This document shows, one piece after another, positions 47,194 through 55,744 of a stretch of 64,000 nt of DNA (its first letter is position 1; each line of letters begins with the position of its first letter). The notes beneath the pieces are model-generated. The model had not been told where the DNA came from. It saw only the letters and a program-made list of their open reading frames with translations, and made no database searches. The DNA is from Knoellia sp. p5-6-4 (GTDB taxonomy: Bacteria; Actinomycetota; Actinomycetes; Actinomycetales; Dermatophilaceae), in the NCBI RefSeq assembly GCF_029222705.1, contig NZ_JARGZF010000001.1:1422437-1486436 (forward strand), in the 5' to 3' direction. The position numbers and the translations under genes are program-made.

Positions 47194-47514
47194 TGCGATC
47201 CTCCAGTCAAAGCGGGTCAAACCGTGCCCAATCGGTTGCTTATGTCCGACTCGGGCACGACCGACGATAGAAAAGTTCACTGGTGTGAAGACATGGCCCA
47301 TTCGTGTAGTTCTCCGATGGCCGAACGGACTAGTCACACCTGACTACGCCCTGGCACAGGCCGTTCGGGCCATGGCGGCTGGTTCCCATGAGCACATCGG
47401 AGCCGTCCGGCTGCCGGAGCCGAGAGCTCCCCCAAGAGGCGCAGGCCGACCCGCTGGGCCCGGCCGGCGGTCGCGAGAACGGGTCAAAGGGGGTGCGCCG
47501 GTTACCCTTGCCCC
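47194..47514. other. whiB/ponA divergent intergenic region
   Basis: 321 bases, no gene seen. Bases ~47205-47345 are AT-rich for this genome and must hold the whiB promoter. A direct repeat GTCAAA-N4-GTCAAA (47206-47211, 47216-47221) lies in the whiB leader. A single GTCACA (47334-47339) resembles half of an MtrA site. ponA appears to have its own leaderless start (TACCCT at 47503-47508). Confidence 0.5.
47503..47508 (+). promoter_or_regulatory. Probable -10 element (TACCCT) of leaderless ponA transcript
   Basis: TACCCT lies 6 bases before the ATG at 47515; no Shine-Dalgarno. Confidence 0.5.
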
Positions 47515-49923
47515 ATGCAAGGACGCGCCTCCAACCTCGCCAACGTGCTCAGCCTGCTGGGCGCCTTCGTCGCCACCGCCATGGTGATGGGCCTGCTCGC
47601 CGCCGGACTCGTGATGCCGGCCGTGGGCGCCACCGGCAGTGCGGCGAAGTCCGGCGTCGAGATGTTCGACTCGCTGCCGGGCGAGTTCACGACCTCCCCC
47701 CTGGCGCAGCAGTCGAAGATCTACGACGCCCGGGGCGGGCTGATCACCACCCCGTACGACGAGAACCGCATCATCGTGCCGCTCAAAGCGATCTCCAAGA
47801 CGATGCAGAACGCCCAGATCGCCATCGAGGACGCCCGCTTCCGTGAGCACGGCGGCGTGGACCCCAAGGGCATCACCCGGGCGCTGGTCTCGAACTTCCA
47901 GGGCGGCGACACCCAGGGCGCGTCGACGCTGACCCAGCAGTACGTCAAGATCACGCTGCAGGAGAACGCCCTGCGCAACAACGACAAGGAGGCCGCGAAG
48001 GCGGCGGTCGCCAAGACGTACACCCGCAAGCTCCAGGAGCTGAAGTACGCCATCACCCTGGAGAAGCAGCTCACCAAGGACCAGATCCTCGAGGGCTACC
48101 TCAACCTCGTCTACTACGGCGACCAGGCCTACGGCGTCGAGGCCGCCGCGCAGCACTACTTCAGCACCACGGCCGCCAAGCTCAACCTGGCGCAGTCGGC
48201 CCTGCTGGCCGGGCTCGTGCAGCAGCCGAGCAAGACCGACCCGATCAACAACCCCGAGCGGGCGCAGGTCCGCCGCAACGTCGTGCTCGACCGCATGCAC
48301 GACCTGGGCATGGTCACCGACAAGCAGTGGAAGGCCGCCAAGGCCGTCCCGGTGAAGAAGATGCTCAAGGTGAAGCCGGCCCAGAACACCTGCGGGCGCT
48401 CCACCCAGCCCTACTTCTGCGAGTACGTCCTCGCCTACCTCAAGCAGCTGCCCGCCCTCGGCAAGTCCGTCCCCGAGCGGATCAAGAAGATCAACCAGGG
48501 CGGCCTGACCATCCAGACCACGCTGGACCCCCGGGTCCAGAAGATGGCCCAGGAGCAGGTCGTCAAGAAGGTACCGCTCGGCAACGAGGACCGCATCGGA
48601 GCCGCCGCCAGCGTCATCGAGCCGGGCACCGGCAAGGTGCTGGCCATGGTGCAGGCCTCCCAGTTCCCGAAGAGCGGCGAGAAGGGCAGGAAGTACACCC
48701 AGGTCAACTGGAACGTCGACCAGCGGTACGGCGGCACCAGCGGCGCCCAGTTCGGCTCGACCGCGAAGATGTACGCCATCGTGGCGGCGCTCGAGAGCGG
48801 CATCCCGGTCAACGGCAAGATCCCGTCGAAGTTCGCCACCACCAAGCAGGCGGCCGTCTACACGCCCAGCGAGATGAAGGGCAAGTGCGGGGCAGGGTCG
48901 GCCTGGCCGGTGCGCAACGACGAGTCCATCGGCGGCAAGCCGCTCGACTTCGACCTGGCCACCGCCCGCTCGGTCAACACCGCCTTCGCCTCGCTGGTGC
49001 TCAAGCTGGGCACCGACAAGGTGCACCGCACCATGGCCAAGATGGGGCTGCACCAGGGCACCGGCAAGGAGATCGAGTGCTTCCCGGCCGCCGTGACGCT
49101 GGGCGCCAACGACACCACGCCCCTGACCCTCGCGGCCTCCTACGCCACGCTGGCCGCGGAGGGCAGGTACTGCGCGCCGAGCCCGATCCTGTCGATCACG
49201 ACGAACGACAAGAAGCCGGTCAAGCTGCCCGCCAACAACTGCAAGCAGGTCATCAGCAAGGACGTCGCCAACGGCGCGACCGCGCTGCTCAAGGGCGTCA
49301 TCGAGAAGGGCACCGGCCGCGGCGCCAAGCTCGAGGGAGGTCGCCCGGCCGCAGGCAAGACCGGCACCACCGACAACCACGTCGAGTCGTGGTTCGTGGG
49401 CTACACCCCGCAGCTCGCCACCGCGGTCTGGGTCGGCACGCCCTACAGCCAGAAGCGCATGAAGAACATCCGGCTCGGCGACGACTTCTACCAGGAGGTC
49501 TTCGGTGGCACCATCTCGGCGCCGATCTGGAAGCAGATCATGGACCGCACCTCGCAGATCCTCGACAAGCCCATGCGCGACTTCGACGAGCCGAGCGGCA
49601 AGGTGCTCAACGGTGACATCATCAGCGTCCCGAGCGTGAGTGGGATGTCGGTGGGCGAGGCGACCAAGGTCCTCGAGGAGGCCGGCTTCAAGGCCCAGGT
49701 CGCCGGTCGCACGTACAGCCCCATGTCCGAGGGCACCGTGGTCTACACCGACCCGAGCGGCAGGGCCGTGCGCGGCTCGACGATCGGCCTCTACACCTCG
49801 CTCGGCTACGTGCCGGCGCCGCCGAAGCCGAAGTCGACGCCAAAGCCCAAGCCGACGACCAAGAAACCGGACACCAAGCCGACGACCCCGCCGGCCAAGC
49901 CGTCGACGAGGAAGTCCGGCTGA
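47515..49923 (+). CDS. Bifunctional penicillin-binding protein with PASTA domain (PonA2 type)
   Basis: 802 residues. N-terminal membrane anchor (about 8-38). Glycosyltransferase domain (about 75-250) has catalytic Glu105 in AIEDARFREHGGVD and STLTQQYVK. The transpeptidase domain (about 360-680) has SxxK as Ser415-Thr-Ala-Lys418, SVN at 486-488 and KTGT at 615-618. A single PASTA domain (about 692-757; PSVSGMSVGEATKVLEEAGF) and a Pro/Lys/Thr-rich tail follow. It builds and cross-links peptidoglycan outside the membrane. Synteny with whiB4-ponA2 (Rv3681c-Rv3682) supports the PonA2 subgroup. Followed by a very strong terminator. Confidence 0.96.
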   Translation: MQGRASNLANVLSLLGAFVATAMVMGLLAAGLVMPAVGATGSAAKSGVEMFDSLPGEFTTSPLAQQSKIYDARGGLITTPYDENRIIVPLKAISKTMQNAQIAIEDARFREHGGVDPKGITRALVSNFQGGDTQGASTLTQQYVKITLQENALRNNDKEAAKAAVAKTYTRKLQELKYAITLEKQLTKDQILEGYLNLVYYGDQAYGVEAAAQHYFSTTAAKLNLAQSALLAGLVQQPSKTDPINNPERAQVRRNVVLDRMHDLGMVTDKQWKAAKAVPVKKMLKVKPAQNTCGRSTQPYFCEYVLAYLKQLPALGKSVPERIKKINQGGLTIQTTLDPRVQKMAQEQVVKKVPLGNEDRIGAAASVIEPGTGKVLAMVQASQFPKSGEKGRKYTQVNWNVDQRYGGTSGAQFGSTAKMYAIVAALESGIPVNGKIPSKFATTKQAAVYTPSEMKGKCGAGSAWPVRNDESIGGKPLDFDLATARSVNTAFASLVLKLGTDKVHRTMAKMGLHQGTGKEIECFPAAVTLGANDTTPLTLAASYATLAAEGRYCAPSPILSITTNDKKPVKLPANNCKQVISKDVANGATALLKGVIEKGTGRGAKLEGGRPAAGKTGTTDNHVESWFVGYTPQLATAVWVGTPYSQKRMKNIRLGDDFYQEVFGGTISAPIWKQIMDRTSQILDKPMRDFDEPSGKVLNGDIISVPSVSGMSVGEATKVLEEAGFKAQVAGRTYSPMSEGTVVYTDPSGRAVRGSTIGLYTSLGYVPAPPKPKSTPKPKPTTKKPDTKPTTPPAKPSTRKSG

Positions 49924-49933
49924 CCCGGCATAC

Positions 49934-49982
49934 GGCACGCGAAAGGGCCCCTCACCGTCGGTGAGGGGCCCTTTCGCGTGCC
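49934..49982. terminator. Strong bidirectional terminator after ponA
   Basis: Perfect 22-bp inverted repeat with a 5-base loop (arms 49934-49955 and 49961-49982, core GCGAAAGGGCCCC). It lies between convergent ponA and the YqeY gene, and the T-runs within the arms serve both directions. Confidence 0.9.
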
Positions 49983-50001
49983 CGCAGGGATGCCGCGTGG
50001 C

Positions 50002-50466
50002 TCACGACCCGGTCAGCGCCGCCTTCACGGCGGTGGCCACCCGGCCGCCGTCGGCACGGCCGGCGACCAGGCCCTGGGCGACCTTCATGACCTGCCCCAT
50101 CTGCTGCGGGCCGCTGGCGCCGGTCTCGGTGACCGCCTGGGCGACCAGCGCCTGCAGCTCGTCGTCGCCGAGCTGGGCCGGCAGGTAGGCCTCGAGGACC
50201 GCGAGCTCGGCCTCCTCCGCCTCGGCGCGCTCCGGGTGGCCCGCGTCGCGGTAGGCGGTGGCGGCCTCCTTGCGCTTCTTGGCCTCCTTGGCGAGCACCT
50301 TCAGCACCTCGTCGTCGCTCAGCTCGCGCGCCTGCTTGCCGGCGACCTCCTCGGTGGTGATCGAGGTCAGGGCCATCCGCAGCGTTCCGGAGCGGACCTT
50401 GTCGCGGGCGCGCATCGCCTCGTGCAGGTCGTTCTGGACGGTGGCCTTGAGAGTCTGCTCGCTCAT
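50002..50466 (-). CDS. GatB/YqeY domain-containing protein
   Basis: 154 residues from ATG at 50466. Two helical parts typical of YqeY: DLHEAMRARDKVRSGTLRMALTSI, then EEAELAVLEAYLPAQLGDDELQALV and QMGQVMKVAQGLVAGRADGGRVA. It resembles the tRNA-binding tail domain of GatB and may assist aminoacyl-tRNA quality; direct function not established. Divergent from the metallophosphoesterase. Confidence 0.93.
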   Translation of the reverse strand: MSEQTLKATVQNDLHEAMRARDKVRSGTLRMALTSITTEEVAGKQARELSDDEVLKVLAKEAKKRKEAATAYRDAGHPERAEAEEAELAVLEAYLPAQLGDDELQALVAQAVTETGASGPQQMGQVMKVAQGLVAGRADGGRVATAVKAALTGS

Positions 50467-50516
50467 GCCCCCAGTCTGGCAGGCGTCCCCCACCGGCGTT
50501 TGCGAGGATGGGCGCG

Positions 50517-51446
50517 ATGAAGCCCTTCCTGAAGGCCCTGGGCGGCCTGGCCACCGTCGGCGCAGCCGGTGTCGGCTACGCCAGCCTCATCGAGCGCAAC
50601 GCCTACACCCTGCGCCGGCTCAGTGCGCCCGTGCTGCCTGCCGGCTCGGCGCCCCTGCGGGTGCTCTGCCTGTCGGACCTGCACCTGATGCCGGGCCAGC
50701 GGCGCAAGGTCGAGTGGGTCCGGGGCCTGGCCGCGCTCCAGCCCGACCTGGTGGTCGACACCGGCGACAACATCGCCCACCCCGACTCGGTGCCGGCGCT
50801 GCTCGAGGCGATGGAGCCGCTCATGGACTACCCGGGCGTCTTCGTGCTGGGCTCCAACGACTACTTCGCCCCCGTGTTCAAGAACCCGGCCCTGTACCTG
50901 ACGCCGTGGTACCGCCGCGGCACCGGGCGCACCCCTCGCCTGCCGACCGACGACCTGGTCAAGGGCCTGGCCTCCGGGGGCTGGCAGGACCTGACCAACC
51001 GCCGGGCCTACCTCACCGTCGGGGGCCAGGACCTCGAGTTCGTCGGCGTCGACGACGCCCACCTCGACTACGACCGGTATGCCGTCGTGGCCGGGCCCGC
51101 GGACCCCACGGTCGCCCTGACCGTGGGGGTGACCCACGCGCCCTACCAGCGGGTGCTCGACGCCATGACCGCCGACGGAGCCGGCCTCGTGCTCGCCGGG
51201 CACACCCACGGCGGGCAGCTCGCCCTGCCGTTCCACGGTGCACTGGTCACCAACTGCGACCTCGACACCAGCCGCGCCAAGGGCGTGTCGCGCTGGTGGC
51301 CGGGGGCCGGTCACACCCCCTCGTCCTTCGCTCCCGACGACGCCGCGTGGCTGCACGTGTCGGCCGGGCTGGGCACGTCGCCCTACGCGCCGGTCCGCTT
51401 CGCGTGCCGCCCCGAGGCGACCCTGCTGACGCTCACCTCGCGCTGA
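50517..51446 (+). CDS. Metallophosphoesterase (calcineurin-like)
   Basis: 309 residues from ATG at 50517 (ATG 50508 gives three more). N-terminal hydrophobic segment, then the metal motifs CLSDLHLMPGQ (D-X-H), DTGDNIAH (GD), LGSNDY (GN-type), GVTHAPY and GHTHGGQ. It matches the Rv3683 position. The likely substrate class is phosphoesters near the membrane, perhaps UDP-lipid or cyclic nucleotides; not deducible. GAGGAT placed 7 bases before 50517 hints at a leaderless start. Confidence 0.92.
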   Translation: MKPFLKALGGLATVGAAGVGYASLIERNAYTLRRLSAPVLPAGSAPLRVLCLSDLHLMPGQRRKVEWVRGLAALQPDLVVDTGDNIAHPDSVPALLEAMEPLMDYPGVFVLGSNDYFAPVFKNPALYLTPWYRRGTGRTPRLPTDDLVKGLASGGWQDLTNRRAYLTVGGQDLEFVGVDDAHLDYDRYAVVAGPADPTVALTVGVTHAPYQRVLDAMTADGAGLVLAGHTHGGQLALPFHGALVTNCDLDTSRAKGVSRWWPGAGHTPSSFAPDDAAWLHVSAGLGTSPYAPVRFACRPEATLLTLTSR

Positions 51447-51490
51447 CCCTGCGGCCCGGTGCCGCGCCGACAACCGCCCCCGACCCCTGG

Positions 51491-51517
51491 ACCTTTATCG
51501 GGCCACCCGATAAAGGT
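51491..51517. repeat. Perfect 12-bp palindrome with 3-base centre
   Basis: ACCTTTATCGGG (51491-51502), CCA, CCCGATAAAGGT (51506-51517), 45 bases after the metallophosphoesterase stop. A further near-copy of one arm (ACCCTTTGTCGGGTGG, 51551-51566) follows. It could act as a terminator or as an operator; there is no T-run. Confidence 0.55.
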
Positions 51518-51694
51518 GCGCCTCACCCGAGGTGCCACGCGGGGTGAAGTGACCCTTTGTCGGGTGGAGCAGCGGTCTCAGCCCGTATGCCGCGGGCTCA
51601 CCCCCGGGGCGATTGGGAGCCTGCGCAGGTGGTGGGCTATCCTTCCTTGTCGCTGCCTCTCGGGTGCTAGGTGCTCGATGGGCAGCGATTGCCA

Positions 51695-51771
<77 letters not shown>

Positions 51772-51783
51772 TATCCGCAGGCC

Positions 51784-51817
51784 AGAGGCCCTTCACCACA
51801 ACAGGTGAGGGGCCTCT
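51784..51817 (+). terminator. Terminator of tRNA-Pro
   Basis: 14-bp stem AGAGGCCCTTCACC (51784-51797) with GGTGAGGGGCCTCT (51804-51817), one G-T pair, 6-base loop, 12 bases after the tRNA. Confidence 0.75.
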
Positions 51818-51941
51818 CGCGTGTGACCAGCCCGTTCGTGGCCATGCCGCCGGATGGCTCAGGGCCAGGTCTTTGTGGTCACTGCGCAGACCCGCGGCTG
51901 CACCTCCAGGGCTACCACGCCCGAACTGCATCGACCACCGA

Positions 51942-51947
51942 TACCTT
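51942..51947 (+). promoter_or_regulatory. Probable -10 element (TACCTT) of a leaderless small gene
   Basis: TACCTT is 7 bases before the GTG at 51955, the same layout as other leaderless starts in the window. Confidence 0.4.
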
Positions 51948-51954
51948 CTGAGCC

Positions 51955-52077
51955 GTGGACGAGGGCGAGGCATTCGACACCCAATGGACGCCTGAGACGA
52001 AGCGGGCCTACGAGAAGCGCGCCGAGGACCACGAGACCCTCGACGCCAACCCTTGGGGCGTCGTCAACGGGGACTGA
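51955..52077 (+). CDS. Small acidic protein of 40 residues, unrecognised
   Basis: GTG at 51955 to TGA at 52075-52077. The product is hydrophilic and acidic, with DTQWTPETKRAYEKRAED and a C-terminal LDANPWGVVNGD. Codons are coding-like, with C/G at most third positions. No signal peptide, no cysteines. No family recognised; supported by codon bias plus a leaderless-type -10 only. Confidence 0.45.
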   Translation: MDEGEAFDTQWTPETKRAYEKRAEDHETLDANPWGVVNGD

Positions 52078-52142
52078 CGACCTCCCAAGCAGCGAGCCCA
52101 TGGCGAGCCCGCAAACCCGCGAGACCCCTCTTCTGACGGGAG

Positions 52143-52565
52143 TCAGATGTGCGGCCAGATGCTGGTCCAGCGGCCGATGATCGCCCTGCGGGTGGCGGGG
52201 GTGAGCGTCAGCGAGGCGATCTCGTCCAGCGACCACCAGAGCAACCCACCTGACGGGCCAGGTCCTCTACCGGGCTCTGCCCGGCACTCGAACAGCAGGT
52301 CGAACCGGTGGACGCCGTCCCGGTAGTCACTCTCGACGTCGACCACCCCGGTCCGTCCCGGGACGGCCCCGGCCCGACGCATGAGGTACTGCGCGAGGTA
52401 GGACGGATCCTCACCGGTGCGCAGGAGGGCCGAAGGTAGCGACCAACCCTTCCCGGGGTCCGCAGCCGCGGCGTCCCGGTCCAGAAGGACGCGCAGATCC
52501 GGGTCGATACCAAAGACGTGGACAGCCACGACCGTCTCTGCCTTCAGGCTCGCCATGCGGCTCAT
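52143..52565 (-). CDS. NUDIX-fold-like protein with degraded NUDIX box
   Basis: 140 residues from ATG at 52565 with AGGAG 6 bases upstream. A NUDIX-like layout is visible (VAVHVFGIDPDLRVLLDRD, GWSLPSALLRTGEDP, YDLLF-type strand HRFDLLFECRAE, WWSLDEIASL). The REUXEE helix that binds metal is missing (LAQYLMRRAGAV instead), so hydrolysis is doubtful. It may act as a ligand-binding protein. It lies in the accessory stretch after the tRNA. Confidence 0.65.
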   Translation of the reverse strand: MSRMASLKAETVVAVHVFGIDPDLRVLLDRDAAAADPGKGWSLPSALLRTGEDPSYLAQYLMRRAGAVPGRTGVVDVESDYRDGVHRFDLLFECRAEPGRGPGPSGGLLWWSLDEIASLTLTPATRRAIIGRWTSIWPHI

Positions 52566-52770
52566 CAGGCACTCCTGCTCGGCTTGTCGTTCCGTGCTCC
52601 CGCCGCTCCGGAGTCTCTCTGCTCCGCCGCGGCCCCGGACAGGGTAGACCAACGCCCTGCGAGGTCCAGTGTCGCCTATGCCCGATTTGCGCCGGCAGGT
52701 CCTCACACAGCCACACGACCCGGTCGACGACCTCGGGCGACAGCGCGGTCGGGGAGGTCGACAGCGCAGG

Positions 52771-52983
52771 TCACAGCCCCCAGGTGGAGCCGTTCGGCTC
52801 GTCCTCCCGCGATCGGCCGGCACGTTTCTTCGCCGCTTCGGGCACGACACCCAGGCCCAGGCCGATGACCCCGAAGAGCAGGACCAGGCGATCCTCGCGG
52901 CCCTGAACGAACAGGACGACGGCGGTCACGAGGGCGGCACCGGAGCCACACCAGATGGCGAACTCCCATCGCCTCCACGTCAT
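52771..52983 (-). CDS. Small membrane protein, unrecognised
   Basis: 70 residues from ATG at 52983: basic start MTWRRWE, two transmembrane helices (FAIWCGSGAALVTAVVLFV and LVLLFGVIGLGLGVV) joined by a charged turn, then a basic tail (EAAKKRAGRSRED). Weak ribosome-binding site. Unknown family; possibly real because the topology is orderly and codon bias is coding-like. Confidence 0.5.
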   Translation of the reverse strand: MTWRRWEFAIWCGSGAALVTAVVLFVQGREDRLVLLFGVIGLGLGVVPEAAKKRAGRSREDEPNGSTWGL

Positions 52984-53051
52984 GCGCCCATCCAGACGGG
53001 CGCCACTGCCCGCCAGCCGGGAAAGTCGACGCCAAGCCGGGACCTTCGCCA

Positions 53052-53636
53052 GTGGACGGCCCCACACGCCGACGCCAGGCCCGGGCCATGGTGGACACCG
53101 GCTTCACCCCGTCGAACAGCTACACCGTGAACCGCGGTGGGCTGGACACGGCGTGGGCCTCCACCTACGGACTGCGGGGCTACGCCTTGGGCAACAGCGA
53201 CTTCGGCACAGGGACCCAGCCGCGTCAGCACCTCGCGTTCGTGGTGCTCGACTACGGCCCCACGATGGACAGGGGTGTGGCGTTCTACGCGAACCTCGAC
53301 TCCCAGATCCGGTATGAGGCGCGGACCACTGTCGTGCGCGTCGACGGCCCCGAGGCACGGTTCGCGTACACGATCCCGACCGGCACCGACTCGCTCGGCG
53401 GCGTGGTCGTGGCGTGGAAGGTGACCGACCGGACGGCTGACACGGCCGGGTTCTCGGTCGCCGGCTCGCTCGCCCAGGCCGCGCCCACGAACACCTACAG
53501 CGTCCCCGCCGGCAGCGTCACGGTGGTGCAGCTGCACCGCCTGACCGGCCACGCCACCGGAAGCGTGTGGTTCGGCCGGAGCGGCTCTGCCCAGAAGATG
53601 ACCTTCGAGGTGTACGACTACGCGTGGACCCCCTGA
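53052..53636 (+). CDS. Unrecognised beta-rich protein, possibly a truncated gene
   Basis: 194 residues from GTG at 53052 (ATG 53088 also possible). No signal peptide or membrane segment. The sequence alternates short polar strands (HLAFVVLDYG, RFAYTIPTGTDSLGGVVVAWKV, GSVTVVQLHRLTG). It shares a repeated unit with the next reading frame: AWKVTDR here and VWKVLDR there, and GFTPSNSY here and GFTPTNSY there. The lack of a secretion signal despite a secreted-type composition suggests the 5' end is lost. Family unknown. Confidence 0.45.
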   Translation: MDGPTRRRQARAMVDTGFTPSNSYTVNRGGLDTAWASTYGLRGYALGNSDFGTGTQPRQHLAFVVLDYGPTMDRGVAFYANLDSQIRYEARTTVVRVDGPEARFAYTIPTGTDSLGGVVVAWKVTDRTADTAGFSVAGSLAQAAPTNTYSVPAGSVTVVQLHRLTGHATGSVWFGRSGSAQKMTFEVYDYAWTP

Positions 53637-53646
53637 CCGGGGCACC

Positions 53647-53937
53647 GTGTGGTACCGGAACCCGAGCCAGGACATCTCCTACCGGGCCTACGTCCGCGAC
53701 GTCCGGGTGGTCTCCCACGTGGCCTACTTCGACTACGTGATCCCGTCCGGGTCGCTCGAGGGCACGATCGTGGTCTGGAAGGTCCTCGACCGTGGCTCGC
53801 CGGGCGCCTGGCACGACGCGGTCGGGTTTTCGGTCGCGCCGTCGCTCGCTGCGGCCCGCTCCATGGTTGCTCGCGGCTTCACTCCGACGAACAGCTACCT
53901 CGTGACCAGCGGCAACCTGACGGTCCACCTCCCGTAG
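53647..53937 (+). pseudogene. Fragment homologous to the preceding gene
   Basis: 96 residues from a GTG 10 bases after the preceding stop. It aligns with the middle of the 53052-53636 product (FDYVIPSGSLEGTIVVWKV against FAYTIPTGTDSLGGVVVAWKV) and then continues into a GFTPTNSY segment that in the first gene lies at the N-terminus. It ends abruptly. This looks like a partial tandem duplication, or one gene broken by a frameshift/stop. Function unknown. Confidence 0.45.
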
Positions 53938-54016
53938 ACCGCTCGGCCTGCGCTGGTCAAACCCGCTGCCCGCACCGGCTCGACCGGGCGGGCAGCTCGT
54001 GTCGGCATCCTGGGGC

Positions 54017-55717
54017 TCAGGCCCTGATCTCCGGGAAGTCCTCGTCGCGGAACTCCTCGGACAGGCTCTGCCCGCCGTCGAAGGCCCGGTTCTCGCGCTC
54101 GCGGAGCTCGACCCGCCGGATCTTGCCCGAGATCGTCTTGGGCAGCTCGTGGAACTCGACGCGGCGCACGCGCTGGTAGGGGGCGAGGTGCTCGCGCGCG
54201 TACCGGAGGACGTCTCGGGCCGTGTCCCTCGACGGCGCCCAGCCGGGCGCCAGCGCGACGTAGGCCTTCGGCACCGCGAGCCGGGTCGGGTCGGGGGCCG
54301 GCACGACGGCCGCCTCCGCCACTGCCGGGTGCTCGATCAGCACGCTCTCGAGCTCGAAGGGCGAGATCTTGTAGTCGCTCGCCTTGAACACGTCGTCGGT
54401 GCGCCCGATGTAGGTGATGAAGCCGTCGGCGTCCCGCTGGGCCACGTCTCCGGTGTGGTAGTACCCACCGTGCATGGCCTCCTCCTGCCGCGCCGGGTCG
54501 CCGAGGTAGCCGGTCATGAGGTTGACCGGGTGCCGTGACAGGTCGAGGACGATCTCGCCCTCATCGGCGGGCTCCCCGGACAGCGGGTCGACCAGGGCGA
54601 CCGGGACCCCGGGCATTGGCCGGCCCATCGAACCGGGCTTGAGCCGCTCGCCCGCCACGTTGCCGATCTGCAGCGTGGTCTCGGTCTGGCCGTAGCCGTC
54701 GCGGATCGTCAGGCCCCAGGCCTGCTCCACCTGGGCGATGACCTCCGGGTTGAGCGGCTCCCCCGCCCCCAGCAGCTCCCTCAGCGATCCGGGGCCGCCC
54801 GTGAGGTCGGCCTGGATGAGCATCCGCCAGACGGTCGGCGGCGCGCAGAACGTCGTGACGCCCGCACGCCGGATCTGGTCGAGCAGCGCCGCCGCGTCGA
54901 ACCGCGCGTAGTTGTGGACGAAGACCGTGGCCTCGGCGATCCACGGCGCGAAGAAGCACGACCAGGCGTGCTTGGCCCAGCCCGGCGAGCTGATCGCGAG
55001 GTGCACGTCACCGGGCCGCAGGCCGATCCAGTACATGGTCGTGAGGTGGCCGACGGGGTAGGAGACCTGGGTGTGCTCGACGAGCTTCGGCTTCGAGGTG
55101 GTGCCGGAGGTGAAGTAGTGCAGCAGGGGGTCCGTCGCCGCGGTGACGGACTCGAAGGGGTGCCCCGGAACGGCATACGCATCGGTGTAGTCGTGCCAGC
55201 CGTCGGCGCCACCCACCGCGATCCGCAGGTAGGCGCCGGGCACGGCCGCGAACTTCGGCGCGTCGGCGGCGTTGGCCACGACCGCCCTGGCGCTGCCGCG
55301 CTCCACCCGGTCGCGCAGGTCGGCCGGCCCGAGGGCCGCCGTGGTGGGCATGACGACCGCGCCGAGCTTGAAGACCCCGAGCATGGTCTCCCACAGCTCG
55401 ACCTGGTTGCCGAGCATGAGCAGCACGTGGTCGCCGCGGCCGACACCCAGCGACGCCAGCCACACCGCGACCTGGTCGGAGCGCCGGGCCATCTCGTCGA
55501 AGCTGATGCGCTGCTCGGAGCCGTCCTCCTCGACGATCCACAGCGCGCAGGCGTCGTTGCCGCGGGCGATGGCGTCGAACCAGTCGATGGCCCAGTTGAA
55601 CTGCTCGCCGACGTCGGGCCAGCGGAACTCCTCGACCGCACGGTCGTGCTGGCCCTGCAGCGCCAGGAGCGCGTCCCGCGCCTGCCGGTATGCCGTCGTG
55701 CTCGCCTGCCCTGCCAT
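54017..55717 (-). CDS. AMP-dependent acyl-CoA synthetase
   Basis: 566 residues from ATG at 55717. ANL-family motifs: YFTSGTTSKPKLVEHTQ (P-loop), YGQTETTLQIGN, YYHTGDVAQRDADGFITYIGRTDDVFKASDYKISPFELES and the C-terminal catalytic Lys in PKTISGKIRRVELR. It resembles the medium-chain acyl/benzoate-type CoA ligases (ACSM-like). It would activate a carboxylic acid to its CoA ester; substrate not deducible. It lies 27 bases after the phosphofructokinase gene on the same strand. Confidence 0.93.
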   Translation of the reverse strand: MAGQASTTAYRQARDALLALQGQHDRAVEEFRWPDVGEQFNWAIDWFDAIARGNDACALWIVEEDGSEQRISFDEMARRSDQVAVWLASLGVGRGDHVLLMLGNQVELWETMLGVFKLGAVVMPTTAALGPADLRDRVERGSARAVVANAADAPKFAAVPGAYLRIAVGGADGWHDYTDAYAVPGHPFESVTAATDPLLHYFTSGTTSKPKLVEHTQVSYPVGHLTTMYWIGLRPGDVHLAISSPGWAKHAWSCFFAPWIAEATVFVHNYARFDAAALLDQIRRAGVTTFCAPPTVWRMLIQADLTGGPGSLRELLGAGEPLNPEVIAQVEQAWGLTIRDGYGQTETTLQIGNVAGERLKPGSMGRPMPGVPVALVDPLSGEPADEGEIVLDLSRHPVNLMTGYLGDPARQEEAMHGGYYHTGDVAQRDADGFITYIGRTDDVFKASDYKISPFELESVLIEHPAVAEAAVVPAPDPTRLAVPKAYVALAPGWAPSRDTARDVLRYAREHLAPYQRVRRVEFHELPKTISGKIRRVELRERENRAFDGGQSLSEEFRDEDFPEIRA

Positions 55718-55744
55718 GGCCACCCCTTCGTCGCGGCGGGCTAC

